Shown here: positions 51,166-59,758 of the stretch, piece by piece
How positions within the stretch are numbered: position 1 is the first letter of the stretch
Layout of the letters: each line of letters begins with the position of its first letter
Source of the DNA: Rivularia sp. PCC 7116
GTDB lineage: Bacteria > Cyanobacteriota > Cyanobacteriia > Cyanobacteriales > Nostocaceae
Direction: 5' to 3'
Length of the DNA stretch: 64,000 nt
NCBI RefSeq assembly: GCF_000316665.1
Contig: NC_019678.1
Location: forward strand, 6,448,001 to 6,512,000
Notes under the pieces: generated by a model
What the model was told of the DNA's origin: nothing
What the model saw: only the letters and a program-made list of their open reading frames with translations
The model's database searches: none
Made by a program: the position numbers and the translations under genes

Positions 51166-53595
51166 ATGAAGCGTCAAGGATTAAGTCAACAGCAAAATAA
51201 ATCCCAGAATAATATTCATTCGAGTAGTGGTTGGTTACAGCGGGCAGCGGTGCGTGAGTTGCCGGGGAAAGAAGTAGAATCTGCGGTTGTTGGGGAATCG
51301 GGTTTGAATCTGAGTTTTGTGAAGGTGCCTGTGCATGGAGGTGGATTACCTGTTGTGCAGAGGAAGTTCACTATTGGAGCGGCTGGGGATAGGTATGAAC
51401 AAGAGGCAGATAGGGTAGCATCTCAGGTGGTTCAACGGAAAAATGCCCCAGATACATCCCTGATGACACAAGAGCCGTTATCACATCGTCTGGAAGCATC
51501 GGAAGAGGAAGCAAAACTTGCAAAACCAGAGATAAGCTTACTTCAACGTGAAATAGCGTTAGCCCAAATCCAGGGTGAAGAGATGCGAGAAGAATTACAG
51601 ATGAAACCGATGGTGCAGCGACGTGCTGACGGTGGGGAAGCTTCTGGGGATTTGACATCGGGAATCAACCGGACGCGGGTGTCGGCAACGCCAGCAGTTC
51701 AGTTGCAGAGAATGGCGGATAATCATTCTGCTCAACAACAGCAGCCCATCCAAAAGAAAGAAAACAATACGGGTTTACCTGATAATTTAAAAACGGGCAT
51801 TGAAAACCTCTCGGGGTATTCAATGGAGGATGTAAAAGTGCATTACAATTCTGAAAAGCCTGCGCAATTACAAGCACACGCTTATGCTCAGGGTACCGTT
51901 ATATACTTAGGACCTGGACGTGAAAAACACCTACCTCATGAGACCTGGCACGTGGTACAGCAAAAGCAGGGAAGAGTAAAACCCACAATACAGATGCTTG
52001 GTGAGGTGAAAGTGAATGATGATGTGGGTTTGGAAAAAGAGGCGGATGTGATGGGTGCTACGGCCATAAATATGAAACCAAAAGATAATCAAAGTAAATC
52101 GGTTGCAAATTCTGTTGCTCAAAAGAAGGGTACTGGGTTGCATGGATTTGGAATTGCTAATAATCGACCGGAGGCAATATGGCCAAGAAAATTGAAAGAG
52201 ATGATGTTTAAAACTGACCAGGAAAAGAAAACGACTCAAAAAATTATTCAGAGAAAGATTGAGGAGGTGAGATATAACCCTGATGAGAATGTGAATACCA
52301 TAAACGGAATAATATCAAAGACGAAAATACAGGCAATAAAAGGCAACCAATCATATAATTTATGGGATGTCGTATCCTTGAAGGAAGGTCCGGATATTAA
52401 AAACAAGGATGGTTATAATACCCAAGACCGCGCCAAACAGGCAACTGGGAAAATAGTGAGTGCGCCAGGTGTTCGGGGCAGATCGGTCGAACCATATGGA
52501 AAAATAAGAGAGTTAGGGAAATTTGAAAGGAAGGCACTCTCCGGATACCTACCGGAAGGCGCAATTGATACAGGTCATTTACTAGCTGATAAATTTTTTG
52601 ACACTGAAAAAAAGAATATTGCGTACAATGGTGGTAACCTTGCCCCGCAAGACAAAAAGTTCAACCGACAAGCATATCAAGCTCTAGTGGAAAATGTGGA
52701 TCTCAGCTCAAAACCTCGATTGACAGTAACACTAAACTATCCAGCAGACTACAAGGTGAGTTTACAAACTTTAGTGGACTACAACGTACTAGAAAAAAAA
52801 GATTCGAGTAAAATCGACTTGATTGACGTAGGATTAGATCAGGAGTTAACCATACCAGCAAGGCTCCCCAGTGAATGGAAGGCGGCATTAGAACCTACCG
52901 AAAAACATAAGATCACCCCCCCGACGGACAAGATAGCAGGCAACAGTGCTGCAAACGGAACGAATCCAGAATATTGGCACACAGAAAATCCGTTTGGGTG
53001 GCAAATAAAAGAAACAACCTATGGTTACACGGCAAGTTTTGTGCAGGGACACCCATTGTTATCCCTCAAGGGGGAAATAGCACCCGTGGAAAGAATAATC
53101 GAGTTTATAGGCCTCGACATGACCCCGACCCAAGTCGAAGAACACAAGCAGATCTTGAAATATGTGGAGGAAGGAAGAAAGAGAGCTCAGACGGAATATA
53201 AGGCCATTGCAAGTCAAATAGAGGTCGAAAGGTCCAATATCGCAGTGCAGCATGCACCCGAGACACAAGGAATAGGGGTCCAGTCGGCCCCGACTACTTA
53301 CGAAAAAGGCGTGCAGAATACAACAGAGAGAAAAGACGCCTCAACGAATGCCCAAGGACCCACAATGATTGATAAGAGCACGGAGACGGACATGAACCTC
53401 GCCGCCACATTGCTCCCCGAGTTGTTGGAACGAGGAATAGAAGACCTAGAAGACCAGAAGGAGAAGGAAACACTGAAAAGGTTGATAGGAAAGGTAATTA
53501 ACAACACAGAAAATGTAAATGTCGAACCCAAGGAACCTACACCAAAAAGACCGCGACAAGAAGATCCAACACCGAGTGTTCCATCCCACATATAA
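51166..53595 (+). CDS. DUF4157 effector with DNA/RNA non-specific nuclease-like domain
   Basis: 809 residues from ATG at 51166, chosen for the GGAGG at 51153-51157 and a family-like start (MKRQGLSQQQNKSQ). Residues about 65-92 carry the KFTIGAAGDRYEQEADRVA leader motif; 203-272 are the DUF4157 core with HExxH at 258-262 (HETWH), a metallopeptidase-like site. Residues about 420-590 resemble DNA/RNA non-specific endonucleases: GHLLADKFF (His471) and NLAPQDKKFNRQAYQALVE (Asn491, Asn500). After 600 comes a charged tail with degenerate GVQxxPTT repeats and a basic PKRPRQED near 793. DUF4157 marks cargo of contractile injection systems; the nuclease is the likely toxic payload (inference). ATA, AGA and AGG codons are frequent in the C-terminal half, unlike neighbours, suggesting transfer. 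Confidence 0.8.
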   Translation: MKRQGLSQQQNKSQNNIHSSSGWLQRAAVRELPGKEVESAVVGESGLNLSFVKVPVHGGGLPVVQRKFTIGAAGDRYEQEADRVASQVVQRKNAPDTSLMTQEPLSHRLEASEEEAKLAKPEISLLQREIALAQIQGEEMREELQMKPMVQRRADGGEASGDLTSGINRTRVSATPAVQLQRMADNHSAQQQQPIQKKENNTGLPDNLKTGIENLSGYSMEDVKVHYNSEKPAQLQAHAYAQGTVIYLGPGREKHLPHETWHVVQQKQGRVKPTIQMLGEVKVNDDVGLEKEADVMGATAINMKPKDNQSKSVANSVAQKKGTGLHGFGIANNRPEAIWPRKLKEMMFKTDQEKKTTQKIIQRKIEEVRYNPDENVNTINGIISKTKIQAIKGNQSYNLWDVVSLKEGPDIKNKDGYNTQDRAKQATGKIVSAPGVRGRSVEPYGKIRELGKFERKALSGYLPEGAIDTGHLLADKFFDTEKKNIAYNGGNLAPQDKKFNRQAYQALVENVDLSSKPRLTVTLNYPADYKVSLQTLVDYNVLEKKDSSKIDLIDVGLDQELTIPARLPSEWKAALEPTEKHKITPPTDKIAGNSAANGTNPEYWHTENPFGWQIKETTYGYTASFVQGHPLLSLKGEIAPVERIIEFIGLDMTPTQVEEHKQILKYVEEGRKRAQTEYKAIASQIEVERSNIAVQHAPETQGIGVQSAPTTYEKGVQNTTERKDASTNAQGPTMIDKSTETDMNLAATLLPELLERGIEDLEDQKEKETLKRLIGKVINNTENVNVEPKEPTPKRPRQEDPTPSVPSHI

Positions 53596-53702
53596 AAACC
53601 CCACTGGGACAACGAATAAATAGACAACACTTCAGTGCGATCGCCGTACTCGTTGTGCTAACGCTGATCTAGTAGGTTGGGTTGAGGAACGAAACCCAAC
53701 AA

Positions 53703-53860
53703 ATCAACCAACCCATCAACCCCACCCTTAACCCATTGACACCACCGCCCCACATATTCCTAAATGCGGTTATCATCCGCACCTTGCTCATAAAGCCGAG
53801 AAACCTTGTCCAACATCCGTTCAATGCTTTTCTTCGCTATCCTTAACCCCTGCCGACAGC
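53703..53860 (-). pseudogene. 3' relic of a reverse transcriptase gene
   Basis: On the minus strand one frame reads GLRIAKKSIERMLDKVSRLY, EQGADDNRI, stop (TAG), then EYVGRWCQWVKGGVDGLV. This is the C-terminal tail pattern (KxxRLYEQGA...IGEYVRRWxxW) of cyanobacterial group-II/retron-type reverse transcriptases. The stop replaces the expected Gly codon. The upstream polymerase domain is absent; the relic abuts a dispersed repeat on its 5' side. Confidence 0.6.
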
Positions 53861-54139
53861 ACGTAGGTTGGGTTGAAGAATGAAACCCAACATTATATCC
53901 ACCTTTTTTCACTTTCATTTGTTGGGTTGCACTATGTCCTTACGGACACGCTACGCTAACGTTTAACCCAACCTACATTTATTATTTACTAGGAAGAATT
54001 GAGTACGTAAGTTGGGTTGAGGAACGAAACCCAACATCATATCTATCTTTTTTCACTTACATTTGTTGGGTTGCACTACGTTTAACCCAACCTACATTTA
54101 TTCTTTACTGGGAAGAATTGAATATCCCAACTCTCGTTC

Positions 54140-54184
54140 TCAATTCCCATTGCGCTGCTTCAAGTAATCACTCATCGTTTTGGT
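54140..54184 (-). pseudogene. duplicated 3' end of the repeat-rich eCIS protein gene
   Basis: Minus strand reads TKTMSDYLKQRNGN-stop, matching LSLSDYLKQRDGK-stop at the end of the gene at 54652-56724. At DNA level TTCAAGTAATCACT is shared. It is probably the remnant of a paralogue or of an earlier 3' end. Confidence 0.55.
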
Positions 54185-54509
54185 GAGCAGGGGGAGCAGG
54201 GGGAGCGGGGGGAGAAAAAATCTGACAGTACGTAGGTTGGGTTGAAGCCTGTAGGTTGGGTTGAGCAACGAAACCCAACATCCCCACTGATTTCACAACA
54301 TTACGATATCTAATTTGATGTTCCTTTCCCCAAATGTTGGGTTATTTCCTCCGGACACACTTCGTTAACGCTACAGATCTACCCAATCTACCAACTAAAG
54401 TTGAGCTTAAATGTAAATTTGGTCGGATAAATTGCTGTTGGGGGGAGATTATAGTTTGCTATTTAGCCTCGTAGGTTGGGTTGAAGCATGAAACCCAACA
54501 AACCAAACC

Positions 54510-54634
54510 CAAATTGTACCAATGAGATTTGTGCAAATTCCGCGCTTTTCAAAAGTTTCATAAGCACTCACAGGCAGCGCTAAATATAAAATACGTGTTG
54601 AATCACTAATTTCTAAAACCACTCGTTTTGCCAT
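54510..54634 (-). pseudogene. xisH: xisH-like fragment
   Basis: From ATG at 54634 the frame MAKRVVLEISDSTRILYLAL continues PVSAYETFEKRGICTNLIG. This matches the C-terminal region of XisH proteins (VVLEISDPTRxLYLALPVSAYETFF). The N-terminal two-thirds and the final segment are missing; after about residue 38 the frame runs into the GTAGGTTGGG repeat. A small open frame remains (stop at 54449) but is unlikely to be functional. Confidence 0.65.
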
Positions 54635-54651
54635 ACTCTTGACTGCAATAG

Positions 54652-56724
54652 CTACTTCCCATCACGCTGTTTCAAGTAATCACTTAGAGAAAGAGCGGGA
54701 CTTTTTTTTGTAGACTTTCTGGTTTGAGCTTTTGCAGATGCTTCTGGTTGACTTTTCCGTACTTCTATACGACCAATGGTAACTTTAATTGTAGGTGATG
54801 GCTGAGGTTCTGCTTGATGCCGTCTAGTTTCTATTTGGGTATGAATTGAGGACGCATTTTTAACTAAATCTTCCCTTGGAGAGATGACAGAATTATGTTT
54901 ATTAATATCTGGTTCAACTCTTGAAATACTGTTTTGAATTTCAGGTTTTTCTACAAAGTCAGTATTGGTATGCTCGTCATTTACTAGATTTAATCGGATA
55001 GATTGCTGTGGTGTAGAAACTGGAGTTTGCGATTTAGAATTACTTGCAAGTATTGATTCCCCAGTTTGTGCTTTGATAGTTTCCCCGGTGTTAGTTTTTT
55101 CTATCCTTTGTTGTTGTAATGGATTTTGTAAGTTTAACTGCGCCGTATTTAACTGTATATCTGGCTTTACAGAAAATTTTGTTGTCTCAACCCGATTTAC
55201 TTGAGGAGCTAAGGCTTGCTGTTTCAAATTGGGCTTAACAGTTTTTGGTGCAATATTTTTGTTTACACCATCATATTTTTTAGTTTGCTGCTTGGATGTA
55301 ATTTTATTAGGGCTAGGATTTTCAACACTGCTAATGTCTAATTTATCTACTCCTGCCACTTTTTCTGAGGGTTGATTTTGTGTATTTGTAAATTGCTCTG
55401 GTAATTGTTTACGAGTATTATCGGAATTTTGATACGATTCCGACTTCGGAATAGATATATTGAAATCCAACTCAACATCAGCTTCCACAGATTGCGATAT
55501 TGGTTGTAAATGATTTACCTGCGGTACTATATTCGGTAATATATCCCTTTCACTGTTAATATTATTGGAACTAGTAGCAGTTGTACTACTATCTTCCTTT
55601 GGTGTTTCTACAGATATTATTGTTTCCCCATCGTCTGCATTCGGAAACTCAATCTCTTCTGAAACTTGCCTTAGTTCCGACTTCGGAATAGATGTATTGA
55701 AACTCAACTCAACATCAGCTTCCACAAATTGCGATGCTGCATTCAAATGATTTACCTGCGGTACTATATTCGGTGATACCTCCGTTTCCCTGCTGACATC
55801 AGAATTATTTAATCCACTCAAAAACCTCCGCGTTACTTTGCGCTCACCCTTGCGCCCCTCTGCGTTTGAATCATAAAATCCCAATTCCAACGAATTATCT
55901 TGCTTTATCGTTTCTCCAGCTTCTGAAACCTGCTTTAATTCCGACTCAGAAGTAGATGTATTTAAATCCAACTCAACATCAGCTTCCACAGATTGCGATG
56001 CCGCATTCAAATGATTTACCTGGGGTACTATATTCGGTGATACCTCCGTTTCCCTGCTGACATCAGAATTATTTGATGTAGTTAAAAACCTCCGCGTTCC
56101 TTCGCGCTTACCCTTGCGCCCCTCTGCGTTTGAATCATAAAATCCCGATTCCAACGAATTATCTTGCTTTATCGTTTCCCCAGCTTCTGAAACCTGCTTT
56201 AATTCCGACTCAGAAGTAGATGTATTTAAATCCAACTCAACATCAGCTTCCACAGATTGCGATATTGGTTGTAAATGATTTACCTGCGGTATTATCTCCG
56301 TTTCCCCGCTGAAATCAGAATTATTTAATCCACTCAAAAAACTCTGCGTCCCTTTGCGCTCAACCTTGCGCCCCTCTGCGTTTGAATCATAAAATCCCGA
56401 TTCCAACGAATTATCTTCCTTTATCGTTTCCCCATCATCCCCAACCTGCCGTAATTCCGACTCAACATATTGAGATTCTACTCCCAGAGAACCTTCGTTT
56501 AATCTTGGCATAGCTGATGATAATCCCTTGGAAGGTACCAGAGACATAAAATTTAAATCTGGTTCATCATCAATAAATGTTGAAGGCTCGGGTTCCGGTG
56601 ATGCATCTTCTGTATAATCACCAGGCATTACAGGCAAATTTAAATACATCGAATGCATCAAAGGCTCTACAACGGGTATTCCCCCTATAGCGCGTGCAGT
56701 CATCGTAGCGATAAAGTCATTCAT
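54652..56724 (-). CDS. large disordered eCIS-associated protein with four ~85-residue repeats
   Basis: 690 residues, low-complexity and acidic. The N-terminus MNDFIATMTARAIGGIPVVE and the C-terminal VTIGRIEVR plus LSLSDYLKQR tail are conserved features of proteins next to injection-system tail genes in cyanobacteria (from memory). Between them are four repeats (about residues 85-375): SELKQVSEAGETIKQDNSLE, FYDSNAEGRKG, NNSDVSRETEVSP, VPQVNHL, SVEADVELDLNTS. In three copies the part NAEGRKGKREGTRRFL is encoded by a TCTGCGTT...CCTTTGCGTT repeat that elsewhere is intergenic. The start overlaps the previous stop (ATGA, 56721-56724). The role is unknown; it may be a flexible linker or chaperone for tail assembly. 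Confidence 0.75.
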   Translation of the reverse strand: MNDFIATMTARAIGGIPVVEPLMHSMYLNLPVMPGDYTEDASPEPEPSTFIDDEPDLNFMSLVPSKGLSSAMPRLNEGSLGVESQYVESELRQVGDDGETIKEDNSLESGFYDSNAEGRKVERKGTQSFLSGLNNSDFSGETEIIPQVNHLQPISQSVEADVELDLNTSTSESELKQVSEAGETIKQDNSLESGFYDSNAEGRKGKREGTRRFLTTSNNSDVSRETEVSPNIVPQVNHLNAASQSVEADVELDLNTSTSESELKQVSEAGETIKQDNSLELGFYDSNAEGRKGERKVTRRFLSGLNNSDVSRETEVSPNIVPQVNHLNAASQFVEADVELSFNTSIPKSELRQVSEEIEFPNADDGETIISVETPKEDSSTTATSSNNINSERDILPNIVPQVNHLQPISQSVEADVELDFNISIPKSESYQNSDNTRKQLPEQFTNTQNQPSEKVAGVDKLDISSVENPSPNKITSKQQTKKYDGVNKNIAPKTVKPNLKQQALAPQVNRVETTKFSVKPDIQLNTAQLNLQNPLQQQRIEKTNTGETIKAQTGESILASNSKSQTPVSTPQQSIRLNLVNDEHTNTDFVEKPEIQNSISRVEPDINKHNSVISPREDLVKNASSIHTQIETRRHQAEPQPSPTIKVTIGRIEVRKSQPEASAKAQTRKSTKKSPALSLSDYLKQRDGK

Positions 56725-57458
56725 GAGCCTATCAAGTCCAAATACATTTGTCTTCTGATGCTGCTCATGGACAATATATCAGCTTCTCGCCATCCGTAAA
56801 ACCGCGCCAGAGTATGTACTTCTTGCAACAATCGTTTTGCCCGAGCCGTGAGTTCCGTCCAGAAAAATGACACAATATCAAACAGCAACTGCCAAGAATG
56901 TTGGCAAGCCGGACAACTTAGGTTTAGGAGTATTTCCGCTTGAGGATCGCATTCAGCCATTTGTTGCACAAGTTGATTGATAACCGTTGCAGACAAGTCA
57001 TCATAATCAAGGGAATTACCGCTTTGACTAGCTTGGAGAATGCAGCATTGCATTAGCACAGAATTAGCTTTATTAACATCCTTATAGCCCACAATGGCAG
57101 CTAAATCTTTGCTATTTGGTAAGCGAAATTGTAATTCCACCCCTTCCACCTGCAAGTTATATTTTTCAACTTTGGGTGACAAGATTTCAGCAACGCGGAT
57201 ATCCGGGATGTTGATATCAAATTCTAGGCGATCGCCACAATTTGGACATTCAGCCAAGCCATTCATTTTCTGCCCAAAGGTAATTTCTCTAAGGGTTAGT
57301 AAATAAGCATCCCGCTGTCCAATACTCAAACATGCGAGCTGCGGTGGAGAAATTTCCGGACAAGCAAAAGCAAGTAAAGTCAACGCTCTATCCAAAGGAT
57401 GCTGACTTTGTCCGATTTCCCAAATTCTTAAAATCTGCTGGGCTGATAAAGGACGCAT
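56721..57458 (-). CDS. zinc-ribbon-like T4 baseplate-hub-chaperone-type protein of the injection system
   Basis: 245 residues. Two CxxC pairs, ECPNCGDRLEF (about 90-100) and LSCPACQHSWQ (about 183-193), indicate a zinc-binding core. The C-terminal helical part (LLQEVHTLARFYGWREADIL, SSIRRQMYLDLI) resembles the T4 gp51/baseplate hub assembly family, typically ending in 'L...YGWSEADIL.L....R..YL.LI'. It lies 112 bp downstream of the tail tube gene and is coupled to the disordered protein by a 4-bp overlap. It probably assists baseplate assembly (inference). Confidence 0.75.
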   Translation of the reverse strand: MRPLSAQQILRIWEIGQSQHPLDRALTLLAFACPEISPPQLACLSIGQRDAYLLTLREITFGQKMNGLAECPNCGDRLEFDINIPDIRVAEILSPKVEKYNLQVEGVELQFRLPNSKDLAAIVGYKDVNKANSVLMQCCILQASQSGNSLDYDDLSATVINQLVQQMAECDPQAEILLNLSCPACQHSWQLLFDIVSFFWTELTARAKRLLQEVHTLARFYGWREADILSMSSIRRQMYLDLIGS

Positions 57459-57533
57459 AGTGTTAGTAGTTAGTGGTTAGTGGTTAGGAGTTAGAAATTA
57501 TCTTCCCCCTCTCCCCACTCTTCCCCCTCTACC

Positions 57534-57556
57534 CCCTCTCCTTGTTAAGGAGAGGG
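57534..57556. terminator. hairpin after the tail tube gene
   Basis: CCCTCTCCTT-GTT-AAGGAGAGGG, 15 bp beyond the tail tube stop (57571 on the minus strand). Same palindrome family as 5110-5134. It could attenuate read-through into the downstream gene. Confidence 0.5.
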
Positions 57557-57570
57557 TTGGGGTGAGGTTC

Positions 57571-58116
57571 CTAAGCCGCTGGATCTTCGTAACTTGGCTC
57601 ACTTGGTTCAACTACAGATTCATCCCTAACCCAACCGTCGTTTTGCAAAGTAATTGACTGAATCGCCACCGCATTAGCACTAGCATCAAGTTCGGGTAGA
57701 GCCTGATATTCCGATACCCAACAACCGAAAACATTATATGAAATAACTTTTTGACCGGCTTCATTATAAACATCAATAATGATGTCTTTGCGAAAGTCAG
57801 CTAATGATACTTCCTGAGTGCGTGAATCTGCTGGAGCTTGAGCGTTATTAAAACTCCATACTTTATTTGCCCATTTCTCGAAATCCAAGTCGTGAGTAAC
57901 TCCCCTTTCTAAGGTAATGGGTTCGTACTTGGATTGTCCGGGGGATGTACGTACCGTACTGGGGTCTCCTCCTACCCGATGTTCCACAACTTCAGTGGTT
58001 CGTTTGAGCATTCCCACTTTACTAATACCAGCTACATATTTACCATCCCACTTCACCCGGAATTTGAAGTTTTTATAGGGGTCAAAGCGGTTGGCATTAA
58101 CGCTAAACTGTGCCAT
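57571..58116 (-). CDS. contractile injection system tail tube protein (gp19/Pvc1-like)
   Basis: 181 residues. The pattern follows the T4 gp19-like tail tube family: RFDPYKNFKFRVKWDGKYVA (N-terminal beta strands), GISKVGMLKRTTEVVEHRVGG, YEPITLERGVTHDLDFEKWA, KDIIIDVYNEAG and VFGCWVSEYQALPELDASAN with the conserved NAVAIQSITLQNDGW near the end. It forms the inner tube that carries cargo. It starts 10 bp after the sheath gene stop and is clearly co-transcribed with it. Length is slightly above the ~150-170 usual for the family because of an acidic C-terminal tail. Confidence 0.93.
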   Translation of the reverse strand: MAQFSVNANRFDPYKNFKFRVKWDGKYVAGISKVGMLKRTTEVVEHRVGGDPSTVRTSPGQSKYEPITLERGVTHDLDFEKWANKVWSFNNAQAPADSRTQEVSLADFRKDIIIDVYNEAGQKVISYNVFGCWVSEYQALPELDASANAVAIQSITLQNDGWVRDESVVEPSEPSYEDPAA

Positions 58117-58126
58117 TATTTACTCC

Positions 58127-59692
58127 TTAAGTTGCAATATTACCAGCGATTTGTTGGAATTTTATGATCACAAACTCCGCAGGTTTGAGGGGTGCATAAC
58201 CGACAATAATATTAACGATGCCTCGATCTATATCATTTTGAGTGGTAGTGTCTTTGTCGCATTTCACAAAATAAGCTTCCTTGGGGCTGCTGCCTTGGAA
58301 TGCCCCTTGACGGAAGAGATTGTTCATAAAAGCGCCAATATTTAACCTAATTTGCGCCCATAAAGGTTCATCATTGGGTTCAAATACCACCCACTGAGTG
58401 CCGCGATAAAGACTTTCTTCCATAAATAATGCCAAACGTCGCACCGGTACGTATTTCCATTCCGAAGCAAGTTGATCTGCACCTGCGAGAGTTCTGGCTC
58501 CCCAAACTACATTGCCATATACGGGGAAACTACGAATACAATTTAAACCCAATGGATTTAGAATACCGTTTTCGAGATCGGTCATTTTATAAGCAAGTTG
58601 ACGAACGCCAGAAACTGATGCTTCTATTCCTGCTGGAGCTTTCCATATTCCTCTTTGAGCGTCTGTACGGGCGAATATACCGGCGATAATTCCGCAAGGC
58701 ACAAATTCCTGAATGCGATTTTCTTTTAACGGATCGGGCATCTTTAACCTGGGAAAATACGCAGCCGCATTGGTAGCAAAAGCATTACCTAAAGCCGAAC
58801 GTAAGTCATTTACACCATCTTTTGCAGCACCAATTGTTTTCCAATTTGCTGGAGGATCTACAATCAGCATTGCTCGACGCTTTTTGCAGTATTGAGCTGC
58901 GGGAAACAAAGTAGTTACTGCATCAACTGAGTCTCCGGGGTCTCTAGTTATTGGTGGTATGCATAAAATATTAAATATATCCGCCGCATCTAAAGCATAA
59001 ATACCTGTAGAAGGGCCGCTATTTGGGTCGTCTGGATCGCTTTCTTCTCCCGTATAGTCACCATAGGTAGGCAAACTACCATTAGCACCTCCAGAAAAAC
59101 TAGCATCTCCTACTGATGGACGTTCGCTAGGGTTATTCGCAACGCTGACTAGTGCAGACTCTTGTTCTAAAACTGTAGTCACAAACCTAGGGGAATCTTC
59201 ATCTGCGGAAATGTTACGAAACTCTTCCAATACTGCGGGTTGATTTAAAGGCTGACCATCAGCATCTTGGACTTGTTGAATTTTGAGATTGAACAGAGGG
59301 GCTTCATTCGGTCTTTGGGGTCTGGTTTCGTAATTTACTACGGCTTTCAAACCGTTCATCCAATCCCCTTGGCTATTAGCTTCTAATTCCAGCCCCCCTA
59401 CAGTTGCAGTTGCTTTGGTTGCATCACTAGCAACTACTCGGATAATAATTGCATCCGTACCACCATTGAGAAAATACTGCTGTACGGCGTAGCTCATGGT
59501 ACTCTTAACCCATAAGCCACCAAACTGACGATCAAAGTCGGCGAAGCTTTGAATTCTTACTGGTTTATTTGTCTGTCCTCTGCTTGCAATTCCGATAAAA
59601 GCAGTTATGGAGGTTGCAACCCCAACAATAGTACGTACACCACTAGGGATTTCTTCTATATAAACACCTGGATAGGTGGGAGCGGTAGGCAT
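58127..59692 (-). CDS. contractile injection system tail sheath protein
   Basis: 521 residues. The N-terminus PTYPGVYIEEIPSGVRTIVG, followed by VATSITAFIGIASRG, is the signature of phage-tail and eCIS sheath proteins; the C-terminal half has the conserved sheath core (GVRQLAYKMTDLENGILNPL, NVVWGARTLAGADQLASEWK, RRLALFMEESLYRGTQWVVF, EPNDEPLWAQIRLNIGAFM). A central insertion (about 80-250) is the variable outer domain. It is the first of the tail genes in this unit and forms the contractile sleeve around the tube. Only one sheath gene is seen; many eCIS have two or three. Confidence 0.95.
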   Translation of the reverse strand: MPTAPTYPGVYIEEIPSGVRTIVGVATSITAFIGIASRGQTNKPVRIQSFADFDRQFGGLWVKSTMSYAVQQYFLNGGTDAIIIRVVASDATKATATVGGLELEANSQGDWMNGLKAVVNYETRPQRPNEAPLFNLKIQQVQDADGQPLNQPAVLEEFRNISADEDSPRFVTTVLEQESALVSVANNPSERPSVGDASFSGGANGSLPTYGDYTGEESDPDDPNSGPSTGIYALDAADIFNILCIPPITRDPGDSVDAVTTLFPAAQYCKKRRAMLIVDPPANWKTIGAAKDGVNDLRSALGNAFATNAAAYFPRLKMPDPLKENRIQEFVPCGIIAGIFARTDAQRGIWKAPAGIEASVSGVRQLAYKMTDLENGILNPLGLNCIRSFPVYGNVVWGARTLAGADQLASEWKYVPVRRLALFMEESLYRGTQWVVFEPNDEPLWAQIRLNIGAFMNNLFRQGAFQGSSPKEAYFVKCDKDTTTQNDIDRGIVNIIVGYAPLKPAEFVIIKFQQIAGNIAT

Positions 59693-59758
59693 AATTTATT
59701 CCTCTCTAATAACTTTATTACTTACAACTTATTTTCATGACTATTAATTTTGAGTGAG

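Larger units (their letters stand above)
53672..54503. repeat. cluster of GTAGGTTGGGTTGAGGAACG repeats
   Basis: Near-identical copies start at about 53672, 53863, 54009, 54232, 54249 and 54471, most followed by AAACCCAAC; some also have the inverse AACCCAACCTAC partner (for example ending near 53976 and 54093). This family is common in cyanobacterial intergenic DNA and also occurs at 42634-42699. They separate the gene relics in this region. Confidence 0.85.

Noticed and set aside
54449-54634. A complete small gene of 61 residues
   Set aside because: The first ~38 residues match the inside of XisH and the rest is read from a dispersed repeat, so it is treated as a relic.
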